Shown here: positions 5,334-11,387 of the stretch, one piece after another
How the letters are laid out: every line of letters starts with the position of its first letter
Numbering within the stretch: position 1 is the stretch's first letter
Source of the DNA: CALJTV01 sp034433775
GTDB lineage: Bacteria > Chloroflexota > Dehalococcoidia > GIF9 > UBA5629
Reading direction: 5' to 3'
DNA length: 11,387 bases
NCBI GenBank assembly: GCA_034433775.1
Contig: DAOUAI010000012.1
Coordinates: forward strand, 1 to 11,387
Program-made: the position numbers and the translations under genes
The notes under the pieces: model-generated
Databases searched by the model: none
What the model saw: only the letters and a program-made list of their open reading frames with translations
Told to the model about the DNA's origin: nothing

Positions 5334-5921
5334 CTAGCTCACCCTGGTAATATGTGGCAGCTCGACTGTCCTCAGTGCGGCACGGTTATAATAGGCCGGA
5401 CCCGGATTGTAAAGCCGCAGGCTGAGGCACAGCCTTTTCGCCTCGCCGGTGGGCAACCAGTAGCCTTCCTTCGGTGTAGGGGAAAGATAGATAGCAAAGC
5501 GCCCGTTTTCGTTCAGTTTTATTTCAGTTGAGCCCCAGGAATAACGTCCCTGTTCATTGGGTATCAGGAAGTCGTCCTCGCCGTAGACTGTTATCGACCA
5601 CCACCGCGCCTCCGGTGCCTCCCCCTCTATTTTATAGTCGCAATCGCCGCGAAGAGGTTCGCCCTCATCGTCGACATAAGCTGAGAAATAAATGGTCTCT
5701 TCCTTTCTCAATGCCAGGAGCGCGTGCCTTGCTATCCACGCCCGCAGGTACGGGTTGGCGGAGGTACTGCCGGCGGCAAGACTGGTGCCCCAGGGACCGA
5801 TTCTTACCGTACTCAGGCGGGTGACCAGGTTGAGCAACGGGTCAACGGTGAAATAGCCGATGGCACCGCCTGCCACCGCAGCGGTAATTACAGCTACTAT
5901 CCACCAGACCAGCATCTTCAT
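5334..5921 (-). CDS. DUF1214 domain protein with N-terminal membrane anchor
   Basis: The product is 195 residues long with a hydrophobic anchor at about residues 4-27. The C-terminal half carries the DUF1214 pattern: ARWWSITVYGEDDFLIPN, GRYSWGS, GRFAIYLSP, then GYWLPTGEAKRLCLSLRLYNP. An RIGPW segment after the anchor and a CDYKIEG stretch before the domain match short DUF1214 proteins that I recall mainly from Alphaproteobacteria, paired with a DUF1254 gene as here. Function is unknown. The gene lies 8 nt after the phosphotriesterase-family stop and 1 nt before the DUF1254 start, so it is the middle gene of a tight operon. Start choice is slightly uncertain: GGGG lies three bases from the ATG at 5921 but nine from an in-frame ATG at 5915. 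Confidence 0.8.
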   Translation of the reverse strand: MKMLVWWIVAVITAAVAGGAIGYFTVDPLLNLVTRLSTVRIGPWGTSLAAGSTSANPYLRAWIARHALLALRKEETIYFSAYVDDEGEPLRGDCDYKIEGEAPEARWWSITVYGEDDFLIPNEQGRYSWGSTEIKLNENGRFAIYLSPTPKEGYWLPTGEAKRLCLSLRLYNPGPAYYNRAALRTVELPHITRVS

Positions 5922-5929
5922 ACACCCCT

Positions 5930-6901
5930 TCAGTCGCTTGAAAGCAGCCGCTTCGGGTTTTCCACCATCATCGTCATTATCTCTTCATCGCTAACGCCCT
6001 GTGCCTTGAGTGCAGGGACAACGTTCCGGCAAATGTGGTCAACGCTCCGCAACGGTTCTGCCCTTCTGGCGGGACTGACATCTCCGGCGGTCCTGCCCAG
6101 CCAGAAGTTTACCACGTCGTGCGATAGCATAATCCGGTCAACATAACCCTCCCTGACCAGCGTGGCGATATTTCTCACGTTGATTTCGTCGGGAGCGGTG
6201 AACGGAGATACCAGCCCCAGCCGGTCGAAGCAGATGCAGACGCCCCTCTTGAGTATCGCCCGGTGGTAGTCTATCTCCTCAGAGTTGGTCACGTGCCCGA
6301 TGAGCACCTTTCGGGGGTTGGCTCCCTGAGTGAGCAAAAATTCAGCCTGCTCCACACCGCTCAGCCCATCGGTATGAGTGATGATAGGCGCACCGGTGGC
6401 TTTCTGTGCCATCACCGCCGCCTTATGCACCTCCTTCTCATATTCCGTCAACGTTGCGCTCGACGCTACCTTTATGACGCCAGCCTTCACCCCGCTGTTG
6501 CCGATGCCTTTCGTCAGTTCGGTGATAAAAAGCTCAGACATCATCCTGGCGATGTCAGCACCATAAGCCATCTTGACCTGCCAGTAGGTGGGCGCGCCTC
6601 TGCTTTCGGTATAAAGCCCTGTGGTGCAGATGATGTTTATCCCGCTTCTCGAGGAAAGTTCCTTAAAAAGCTGAGGCTCGCGACCGCCGGTGTCGTTGGG
6701 GGTAGCATCAATTATAGTCTGGATACCGGCGGACTTAAGCGTCTGGCACATCTCAAGCCCTGCCCGCAACAGTGCCTGGCAATCGTAGGGTACCATTGAA
6801 GCATCTGCCTGCCAGCCGGGATAGGCGAAGTAGAAGTGCTCGTGCACCAGCGTCCACCCCAGCTTCTCAGAGGCAATAGGACCGGAGACTGTATTCACCA
6901 T
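5930..6901 (-). CDS. Phosphotriesterase-family metallohydrolase (lactonase/esterase-like)
   Basis: The 323-residue product belongs to the phosphotriesterase branch of the amidohydrolase superfamily, binuclear metal enzymes that hydrolyse phosphotriesters, lactones or related esters. All expected ligands can be placed: His20 and His22 in LVHEH, the carboxylated Lys144 in GVIKVAS, His176 in ITHTD, His203 in IGHVTNS and Asp262 in LSHD. ICFDRLGL (223-230) matches the family's FDR-x-G block. No signal peptide is visible, so the enzyme is likely cytoplasmic. GGAG lies nine bases before the ATG, behind an extended -10 candidate. It is the first gene of a probable operon with the membrane-anchored DUF1214 and DUF1254 proteins. 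The natural substrate is not evident, and a lactone is the commonest guess for such homologues. Confidence 0.9.
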   Translation of the reverse strand: MVNTVSGPIASEKLGWTLVHEHFYFAYPGWQADASMVPYDCQALLRAGLEMCQTLKSAGIQTIIDATPNDTGGREPQLFKELSSRSGINIICTTGLYTESRGAPTYWQVKMAYGADIARMMSELFITELTKGIGNSGVKAGVIKVASSATLTEYEKEVHKAAVMAQKATGAPIITHTDGLSGVEQAEFLLTQGANPRKVLIGHVTNSEEIDYHRAILKRGVCICFDRLGLVSPFTAPDEINVRNIATLVREGYVDRIMLSHDVVNFWLGRTAGDVSPARRAEPLRSVDHICRNVVPALKAQGVSDEEIMTMMVENPKRLLSSD

Positions 6902-6933
6902 CTTCTTGGACTCCCCGACTCAAGGTCGCCTCA

Positions 6934-6942
6934 ATTTTAACA
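6934..6942 (-). promoter_or_regulatory. Extended -10 candidate for the phosphotriesterase-DUF1214-DUF1254 operon
   Basis: On the minus strand TGT directly precedes TAAAAT (6939-6934), giving a TGn extended -10 with a 5/6 hexamer. No good -35 lies at 17 bases, and a TTGACT at 6953-6948 is too close to pair with it. Predicted start is near 6927, leaving about 25 nt of leader. Confidence 0.3.
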
Positions 6943-6998
6943 CATAAGTCAAGGTGAAAGACTATTCTGTGTGCCAGTCCAGCAGGCTGGCAGGCTCC

Positions 6999-7111
6999 CC
7001 CTCACCTAACCTCTCCCCCAAGGGGGAGAGGGATAATAAGGATGAGTCTCTCTTGATAGGAGAGCCTCGCCTTACTTCCTCTCCCTTGATGGGAGAGGAC
7101 TGAGGTGAGGG
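6999..7111. repeat. Compound palindromic repeat (REP/MITE-like, two inverted units)
   Basis: The element is bounded by a 9-bp inverted repeat, CCCTCACCT (6999-7007) and AGGTGAGGG (7103-7111). Just inside each end is a hairpin with the same core: CCTCTCCCCC/GGGGGAGAGG (7010-7031, AA centre) on the left and CCTCTCCC/GGGAGAGG (7078-7098, TTGAT loop) on the right. The two ends read as the same unit in opposite directions. A weaker CTCTC/GAGAG stem lies between (about 7048-7064). Similar CCCTCACC...CCTCTCCC repeats are scattered between genes in many bacteria. It carries no coding sequence. It sits downstream of the UxaA-type gene and may help end or stabilise that transcript. Confidence 0.75.
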
Positions 7112-7131
7112 TGAAATAAAGTGCCGGACGG

Positions 7132-8283
7132 TTAGAAAGTCGGTCCCTCTTTGAGATAATTAAACGGGATGGAGAGGTTTTTCTCGGCGCAGGTAAGTTC
7201 GCCGTTAGCCACTTTAATAGCCAGCTGGTAAATTTCCTCCCCCACCTGCTCGATGGTCTTACCACCATCGATTATGCTTCCAGCGTTAACATCTATATCG
7301 CCGGGCATATTACGGTAGCAGGTGGAATTGCTGGCGACCTTTATGACCGGGACTGCGGGGAACCCTGCTGGAGTCCCCTGCCCCGTGGTGAACAGGATTA
7401 TCTGGGCGCCGGCGGCGGCGATGCCAGCCATGGAATCGATGTCGTAGCCCGGCGTGTCCATAATCACCAGCCCGCGTTTGCCGGGTCGCTGCGCATAGGA
7501 GACTAATTCGTTTACAGGCGTTGTGCCGCCTTTCACAATGCAGCCGAGCGATTTCTCCACGATGGAAGAAAGCCCGCCCTCGATGTTGCCCGGCGCTATC
7601 ACCAGCCCGGCGAATTCGCCCAGGGCCTGACGCACCTTCTTTTCCTGGTCGTTAATCAACTTTTCGATCTGTCCACCGAGTTCTGGAGTAGCTGCCCGGC
7701 GCTTGAGTATATGTGCCGTGCCGATCATCTCGGTGGTCTCGGAAAGTACCACTGTGGCGCCTTCTTTTACAAACAGGTCGGCGGCGTAGCCCACGGCGGG
7801 ATTGGCAGTGATCCCGGAGAAGCTGTCGGAGCCTCCGCACTCCACCCCCACCATCAATTCTGCTACAGGTGCCGACACCCTTTTCTGTGATTTTGCCAGC
7901 GAAAGGAACCGCTTTGCTATCTGGATGCCCTTCTTTGTGGTGGCTGCGCTGCCACCATCGCGCTGGATGACCAGACATTCCACAGGCTTCCCCTTAATCG
8001 AGTTTGCCAGATAGTCCGGCTTCAAGCCCTCGCATCCCAGCCCGATAACCAGCACGGCGGCGACATTGGGGCTGTTCCCGATTCCCGCCAGGGTGCGTAC
8101 CATAATTGCGGCGTCGGTCCCCACGGTGCCACAGCCGTAGTTATTGATTACCGGCACCACTTCGGGGAGGGCGCGGTTGATTGCCTGTACCACACCGCTG
8201 GCGCAGTTGACCGAGCACATCACCACCACGTGATTTCTGACGCCATAGCCGCCGTCCTCGCGCTTATACCCTTTGAACTCCAT
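7132..8283 (-). CDS. UxaA-family lyase, large subunit (altronate dehydratase / sulfolactate lyase type)
   Basis: The 383-residue protein matches the C-terminal part of altronate and galactarate dehydratases and the large subunit of sulfolactate sulfo-lyase (SuyB). Family blocks are GVRNHVVVMCSVNCAS (14-29), NNYGCG (47-52), GLGCEG (81-86), ECGGSDSFSGITANPA (148-163), GNIEGG (232-237) and MDTPGYD (275-281). Such enzymes eliminate water or sulfite from a hydroxy- or sulfo-acid using an iron centre. The upstream neighbour supplies the SAF domain, so the pair equals one full enzyme. The frame extends to 8349, but GGGGG five bases before the ATG at 8283 and conservation favour this start, 14 nt after the SAF gene. 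The substrate cannot be decided from the sequence. Confidence 0.88.
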   Translation of the reverse strand: MEFKGYKREDGGYGVRNHVVVMCSVNCASGVVQAINRALPEVVPVINNYGCGTVGTDAAIMVRTLAGIGNSPNVAAVLVIGLGCEGLKPDYLANSIKGKPVECLVIQRDGGSAATTKKGIQIAKRFLSLAKSQKRVSAPVAELMVGVECGGSDSFSGITANPAVGYAADLFVKEGATVVLSETTEMIGTAHILKRRAATPELGGQIEKLINDQEKKVRQALGEFAGLVIAPGNIEGGLSSIVEKSLGCIVKGGTTPVNELVSYAQRPGKRGLVIMDTPGYDIDSMAGIAAAGAQIILFTTGQGTPAGFPAVPVIKVASNSTCYRNMPGDIDVNAGSIIDGGKTIEQVGEEIYQLAIKVANGELTCAEKNLSIPFNYLKEGPTF

Positions 8284-8297
8284 GGTCGCCCCCATCA

Positions 8298-8576
8298 TTA
8301 AGCAGTGAGATCGCCGAGACAAGGACGGGCGTTGTGCAGGTGCACCCACTCACCCTTGTGTATCTCCCTGGTCGCTTCCAGAATAGGCTCGCCATAGCGA
8401 TAGACCTTCTCACCTGGAGCGATGTCCTTCAGGGCTATCTTATGCCCTGCCGGTATATCCTCGGTGACCTCGAACGACTGTCCATCGTCCAGCACCACCG
8501 CATCGCCTTTCTTCAGAGCCTGCAGTGCGATGACCACATTATCGGCGGGGTTTATTTTCAGAGCGTTATTTTTCAT
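8298..8576 (-). CDS. SAF-domain small subunit of UxaA-family lyase
   Basis: This 92-residue protein is a single SAF domain, as in the N-terminus of altronate dehydratase and in SuyA. Visible motifs are DNVVIAL (12-18), EDIPAGHKIAL (39-49), a YGEPI turn (61-65) and GEWVHLHN (75-82). In this family the domain is thought to contribute to substrate binding or gating for the large subunit, encoded 14 nt downstream. GGAG six bases before the ATG (GGAGAGGAGC-ATG) serves as ribosome binding site. The gene begins 40 nt after moaC, so it probably continues the moaA-moaC transcript, though a promoter in that gap cannot be excluded. AfuC- or antifreeze-like SAF proteins are unlikely given the partner. 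Confidence 0.88.
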   Translation of the reverse strand: MKNNALKINPADNVVIALQALKKGDAVVLDDGQSFEVTEDIPAGHKIALKDIAPGEKVYRYGEPILEATREIHKGEWVHLHNARPCLGDLTA

Positions 8577-8616
8577 GCTCCTCTCCGCGGGGACTGTCCC
8601 GAGAGCACGGGGGTAT

Positions 8617-9069
8617 TTATTCCAGCACCACGGTGCCGCTTTTACCGCCGCTCTTTTTCACCAGACGGATGTCCTGCAGTCGCATCTTGGCGTCGACGCC
8701 TTTACACATATCATAAATCGTCAATGCAGCTATTGCCACTGCGGTGAGCGCCTCCATCTCGAACCCCGTCTTGCCCGTGCCCTTTACGGTGGCGGTTATA
8801 TCCACGGCTGTACCTTCGAGGGTGAGTTCGAGGCTGATATCCTCGATAAGCAAAGGATGGCACAGGGGGATGAGGCGGTGGGTCTCCTTGGCTGCCATGA
8901 TGCCGGCTACCTTAGCAGTTGCCAGCACATCTCCTTTGGGCAGACTGCCCTCCTTTATCATCTCCACCGTCTGCGGCTGCATCGTCACCCTCCCCTTCGC
9001 CGTCGCCTCCCTGACTGTCACCGCCTTGCCGCTGACATCCACCATCCTGATATCCTTCTTCGCCGTCAT
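8617..9069 (-). CDS. moaC: Cyclic pyranopterin monophosphate synthase MoaC
   Basis: MoaC turns the MoaA product, 3',8-cyclo-GTP, into cyclic pyranopterin monophosphate in molybdenum cofactor synthesis. The 150 residues start slightly shorter than usual (no LTHxD lead-in) but RMVDVSGKAVTVREA is present at 8-22. Active-site residues line up: Lys45 in KGDVLATAKVAGI, His71 in PLCHPL, Glu104 in KTGFEMEALTA, and Asp120 and Lys123 in YDMCKGVD. The Phe at 103 replaces the more usual Val. The ATG lies 2 nt after the moaA stop. Its ribosome binding site, GGGAGG, lies inside the last codons of moaA, so the two are translationally coupled. Confidence 0.97.
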   Translation of the reverse strand: MTAKKDIRMVDVSGKAVTVREATAKGRVTMQPQTVEMIKEGSLPKGDVLATAKVAGIMAAKETHRLIPLCHPLLIEDISLELTLEGTAVDITATVKGTGKTGFEMEALTAVAIAALTIYDMCKGVDAKMRLQDIRLVKKSGGKSGTVVLE

Positions 9070-9071
9070 GC

Positions 9072-10085
9072 CTAACCTCCCACCTGGGACATAGACCGGT
9101 TTTTTGCCGTTTTACCTTTAGCTAGTTGGTGCTGTCTGGGCTTATTGCGGATAGCTTCGGTGACCACTTTGTGCAGTGCTTCGATTGAAGCCCCTTGGCG
9201 CAAGGGCTGGCGGATGTCCACCTCAAGGTCGCTGAGCAGGCAGGGACGCAGCTTACCATCGGCGGTGAGGCGGAGACGGTTGCAATTGAAGCAGAAATGT
9301 TCGCTTATAGGGGTGATGAAACCGATGGTGCCGTTGGCGCTGGCAAAGCGGTAGTAACGCGCCGGTCCGTTGCCCCGGGGCGGAAGGCAGGGCTCCAGCT
9401 TGCCCAGGCTTGCCAGTTGCCCCATTATTTCCGCTGCGGGCACGAACTGGAGCGAGGAACGTGGTGCGGTGATGGAGTGTCCCAGCGGTGGGTTATCGCC
9501 ACCGAAGGGCATAAGCTCGATGAAACGCACATGCCAGCCCTCGTTTATACTCAGCCGGGCGAAGTCCAGCACCTCATCATCGTTCACCCCCCGCATCACC
9601 ACCACATTCACCTTCACCGGCTCCAGCCCGCAGGACTTAGCCGCCTCGATGCCGCGGAGCACCTGCTCCAGCCTGCCGCGGCGGGTGATATGCTGGAACC
9701 TCGCCGGCTTCAACGAATCGAGGCTGATATTCACCCGTTTCAACCCTGCCCGTTTCAGCTCTGTGGCATGTTCTGCCAGCAATATGCCGTTGGTGGTAAG
9801 TGAGATATCATCGATGGCATCTATTTCCGCAAGCATGCTCACCAGCCGGGGCAGGTCTGCCCTCACCAGCGGCTCACCGCCGGTGAGCCTGACCTTACTG
9901 ATGCCCAGAGTTGAGGTGGCGCGGACGAAAGCGGCTATCTCCTCATAGCTGAGGATGTCCTCGTGGGAAAGCAAGGGGATGCCCCCGGGCGGCAGACAGT
10001 AGATACAGCGCAGATTACAGCGGTCGGTGACCGAAATCCGCAGATAGTTTATCGGGCGGCTGAAGGCATCGGTAAGCCCGGTCAT
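9072..10085 (-). CDS. moaA: GTP 3',8-cyclase MoaA (radical SAM)
   Basis: MoaA uses radical SAM chemistry to convert GTP to 3',8-cyclo-GTP, the first step of molybdenum cofactor synthesis. The 337-residue protein has both iron-sulfur sites: Cys23, Cys27 and Cys30 (CNLRCIYC) for the SAM cluster, and Cys265, Cys268 and Cys282 (CX2CX13C) for the GTP-binding cluster. LTGGEPLVR (67-75), VNISLDSL (118-125) and GPARYYR (240-246) are also as expected. The chain ends in the functional Gly-Gly dipeptide (336-337). The ATG overlaps the rdgB TGA as ATGA. Together with moaC it makes cPMP. moaD, moaE, mogA and moeA are not in the window. Confidence 0.98.
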   Translation of the reverse strand: MTGLTDAFSRPINYLRISVTDRCNLRCIYCLPPGGIPLLSHEDILSYEEIAAFVRATSTLGISKVRLTGGEPLVRADLPRLVSMLAEIDAIDDISLTTNGILLAEHATELKRAGLKRVNISLDSLKPARFQHITRRGRLEQVLRGIEAAKSCGLEPVKVNVVVMRGVNDDEVLDFARLSINEGWHVRFIELMPFGGDNPPLGHSITAPRSSLQFVPAAEIMGQLASLGKLEPCLPPRGNGPARYYRFASANGTIGFITPISEHFCFNCNRLRLTADGKLRPCLLSDLEVDIRQPLRQGASIEALHKVVTEAIRNKPRQHQLAKGKTAKNRSMSQVGG

Positions 10086-10687
10086 ATCTTCGCCTCCCTC
10101 GCCAGCCGCTCCAGCACCTTATACGCCTCCCTGGCAGCTTTGCCGCGGTGGCTCACCCGGTTCTTAACATCCAGCGGCAGTTCAGCAAGCGTCTTGTCCA
10201 GCTCGGGGAAATAGAACACCGGGTCGTAGCCGAAGCCCCCCTCGCCCCTCGGCTCCAGGGAGATGATGCCGTGACATTCCCCGCGCACCGTTTCCACCCT
10301 GCCGCCGGGTGTGGCGATGGCGATGATGCACACAAACCTGGCAGTACGCTTCTCCCAGGGCACATCTCTCAGCAAGGACAGCAAATGCTCCACCCTTTCC
10401 TTATCGGTGGGCTTACCGGCGAAGCGGGCGGAATTTATGCCCGGCGCACCGCCGAGCGCGTCCACCTCCAGCCCCGAATCGTCAGCCAGTGCTACCAGTC
10501 GGGAGGCGCTGGCGTAGGTGAGTGCCTTCTGCTTGGCGTTCTCCTCGTAGCTATTGCCGTTCTCCTCTACCACCCTGAAAATCCCCGCCTCCTCCGGGGT
10601 CACTAGCCTCCAGGGCAGTCCCTGGAACAATAGCTGGAACTCCCGTATTTTACCACGGTTATTGGTGCCCAGGAGCAGCTTCAACAT
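10082..10687 (-). CDS. rdgB: XTP/dITP pyrophosphatase (RdgB/HAM1 family)
   Basis: The enzyme hydrolyses non-canonical purine nucleoside triphosphates (dITP, XTP) to monophosphate and pyrophosphate, keeping them out of DNA and RNA. At 201 residues it has the family length. Motifs are LGTNNRGKIREF (6-17), SYEENAKQKA (46-55), ADDSGLEVDALGGAPG (68-83), INSARFAG, GEGGFGYDPVF (148-158) and the C-terminal KNRVSHRGKA (174-183). It starts 4 nt after the stop of the FBP aldolase/phosphatase gene and overlaps moaA by four bases, so it sits inside a continuous operon. Its function is unrelated to moaA, a housekeeping cluster of convenience. Confidence 0.97.
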   Translation of the reverse strand: MLKLLLGTNNRGKIREFQLLFQGLPWRLVTPEEAGIFRVVEENGNSYEENAKQKALTYASASRLVALADDSGLEVDALGGAPGINSARFAGKPTDKERVEHLLSLLRDVPWEKRTARFVCIIAIATPGGRVETVRGECHGIISLEPRGEGGFGYDPVFYFPELDKTLAELPLDVKNRVSHRGKAAREAYKVLERLAREAKI

Positions 10688-10691
10688 GCAC

Positions 10692-11387
10692 TTAGATTTT
10701 CTGGAACCTGCCGGCGAGCTTCTTCATCACGTTGGGCATGGTGGTGTATTCCATCTCCTCCAGAGGCAGACGGTGCGGCTCGAAGGGACCGTGGCGGCGC
10801 AGCATGTCAGCCATGTCCCTTGCCTCCTGGCGGGCATTCTCGAACGCCGGGTCATCGAACATGTCCATTGGTCCCACCAGCTTGCCCTCAGCCAGTTGAA
10901 AGCCCAGAGCCACCACTCTGGGGGGTCCGTCGAAGCGGGAGGGATTGCTCTCTCTGACCGCCACCGGCATCAATGGACCGTGGTGGGAACCGCGCATCCA
11001 CCCTTCCACGATATGGGGATGGGCGAACGGCTCCAGCACCTCGCCTACCGCCGGGAACTCCCCCTGAGCGCGCACGATGCACACCGGGTCGTCCTTGCCC
11101 ACATACCTGCCGGCGATGAGTGCCAGCCTCTGGGTGGAGGATACGGCGGCTATATTGCCGGTGTCCCGATGGTAGACAGCCTTGACGGCAAAGCGGCTGG
11201 GTGCGCCGAGGAATACCAGCATATCGTATATCTCCTCTGGGGCGTTGAATACCACCTTCTGGCTCTCCTTCACGTCGTGGACCTCGAAGGCAAAGCCGCA
11301 GTGCATATTCGGGGCGATGACCAGCCCGATGGTATTGAACGGGTCGGCGAAGATCTTATACAGCGGATAGTTCCAGGCGCCCGAAGC
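10692..11387 (-). CDS. fbp: Fructose-1,6-bisphosphate aldolase/phosphatase, C-terminal part
   Basis: The minus-strand frame is open to the right edge, so about 232 C-terminal residues are seen and the N-terminal part lies outside. It begins ASGAWNYPLYKIFADPFNTI and contains RYVGKDDP, whose Tyr and Lys (partial residues 95 and 98) match the aldolase residues Tyr229 and Lys232 of the Sulfolobus enzyme, with the two following Asp as magnesium ligands. GWMRGSHHGPLMPV, RFDGPPR, GPMDMFDDPAF and RRHGPFEPHRL follow, ending EMEYTTMPNVMKKL. The bifunctional class V enzyme makes fructose 6-phosphate directly from triose phosphates and works only in gluconeogenesis. It is typical of Archaea and some deep-branching or autotrophic bacteria. 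rdgB follows after 4 nt. Confidence 0.95.
   Translation of the reverse strand, partial: ASGAWNYPLYKIFADPFNTIGLVIAPNMHCGFAFEVHDVKESQKVVFNAPEEIYDMLVFLGAPSRFAVKAVYHRDTGNIAAVSSTQRLALIAGRYVGKDDPVCIVRAQGEFPAVGEVLEPFAHPHIVEGWMRGSHHGPLMPVAVRESNPSRFDGPPRVVALGFQLAEGKLVGPMDMFDDPAFENARQEARDMADMLRRHGPFEPHRLPLEEMEYTTMPNVMKKLAGRFQKI

Noticed and set aside
7002..7268. Minus-strand open frame spanning the palindromic repeat
   Set aside because: It consists of repeat sequence plus the antisense/out-of-frame end of the UxaA-type gene and has no ribosome binding site or homology.
7132..8576. Firm assignment of the two-gene lyase as sulfolactate lyase suyAB or altronate dehydratase
   Set aside because: The split layout occurs for several UxaA-family activities and no substrate-specific residues could be identified by eye.
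8422..9075. Plus-strand open frame of 217 codons across moaC and the SAF gene
   Set aside because: It lies opposite two recognised genes, has no ribosome binding site, and shows no conserved motif.

Overview
This window looks like the chromosome of an uncultured, GC-rich (by eye) free-living bacterium. The mix of genes fits a Chloroflexota/Dehalococcoidia-like lineage: a bifunctional archaeal-type FBP aldolase/phosphatase, short stand-alone HisI, rpmE followed by a DUF1385 gene, and CCTCTCCC-type palindromic repeats. This placement is inference from gene content, not a phylogenetic result. All genes appear intact except the two cut by the window edges. I see no rRNA, tRNA, CRISPR array or insertion sequence.

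Left edge (1-441). A MazE/AbrB-type antitoxin start runs off the left end on the minus strand, with a good ribosome binding site, a promoter and a dyad over the -10. A gene-free stretch follows that holds a bulged hairpin and, at its right end, a strong extended -10 promoter for the ribosomal genes. Plus-strand block 442-2397: rplU (L21, with a lysine-rich tail), rpmA (L27), rpmE (L31) and a DUF1385 membrane protein. The three ribosomal genes are closely packed (2-nt gap, then a 4-nt overlap).

Middle (2403-4768). hisI and hisA form a minus-strand pair, convergent with the DUF1385 gene and divergent from an acyl-CoA dehydrogenase on the plus strand. The hisA/dehydrogenase intergenic region holds overlapping divergent promoter candidates and a perfect 11-bp inverted repeat.

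Right half (4802-11387, all minus strand). Transcription enters from the right edge: FBP aldolase/phosphatase (partial), rdgB (dITP/XTP pyrophosphatase), moaA and moaC (first step of molybdenum cofactor synthesis), then a two-gene UxaA/SuyAB-type lyase (small SAF-domain subunit plus large subunit). A compound palindromic repeat (6999-7111) separates this from a second probable operon: a phosphotriesterase-family metallohydrolase followed by a DUF1214 and a DUF1254 protein, each with one N-terminal membrane anchor.

Together the genes cover translation, histidine synthesis, gluconeogenesis, nucleotide-pool cleaning, cofactor synthesis and catabolism of acyl-CoA, hydroxy/sulfo acids and lactone- or ester-like compounds. 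The least understood part is the phosphotriesterase-DUF1214-DUF1254 module. The split lyase beside moaAC is also worth attention.
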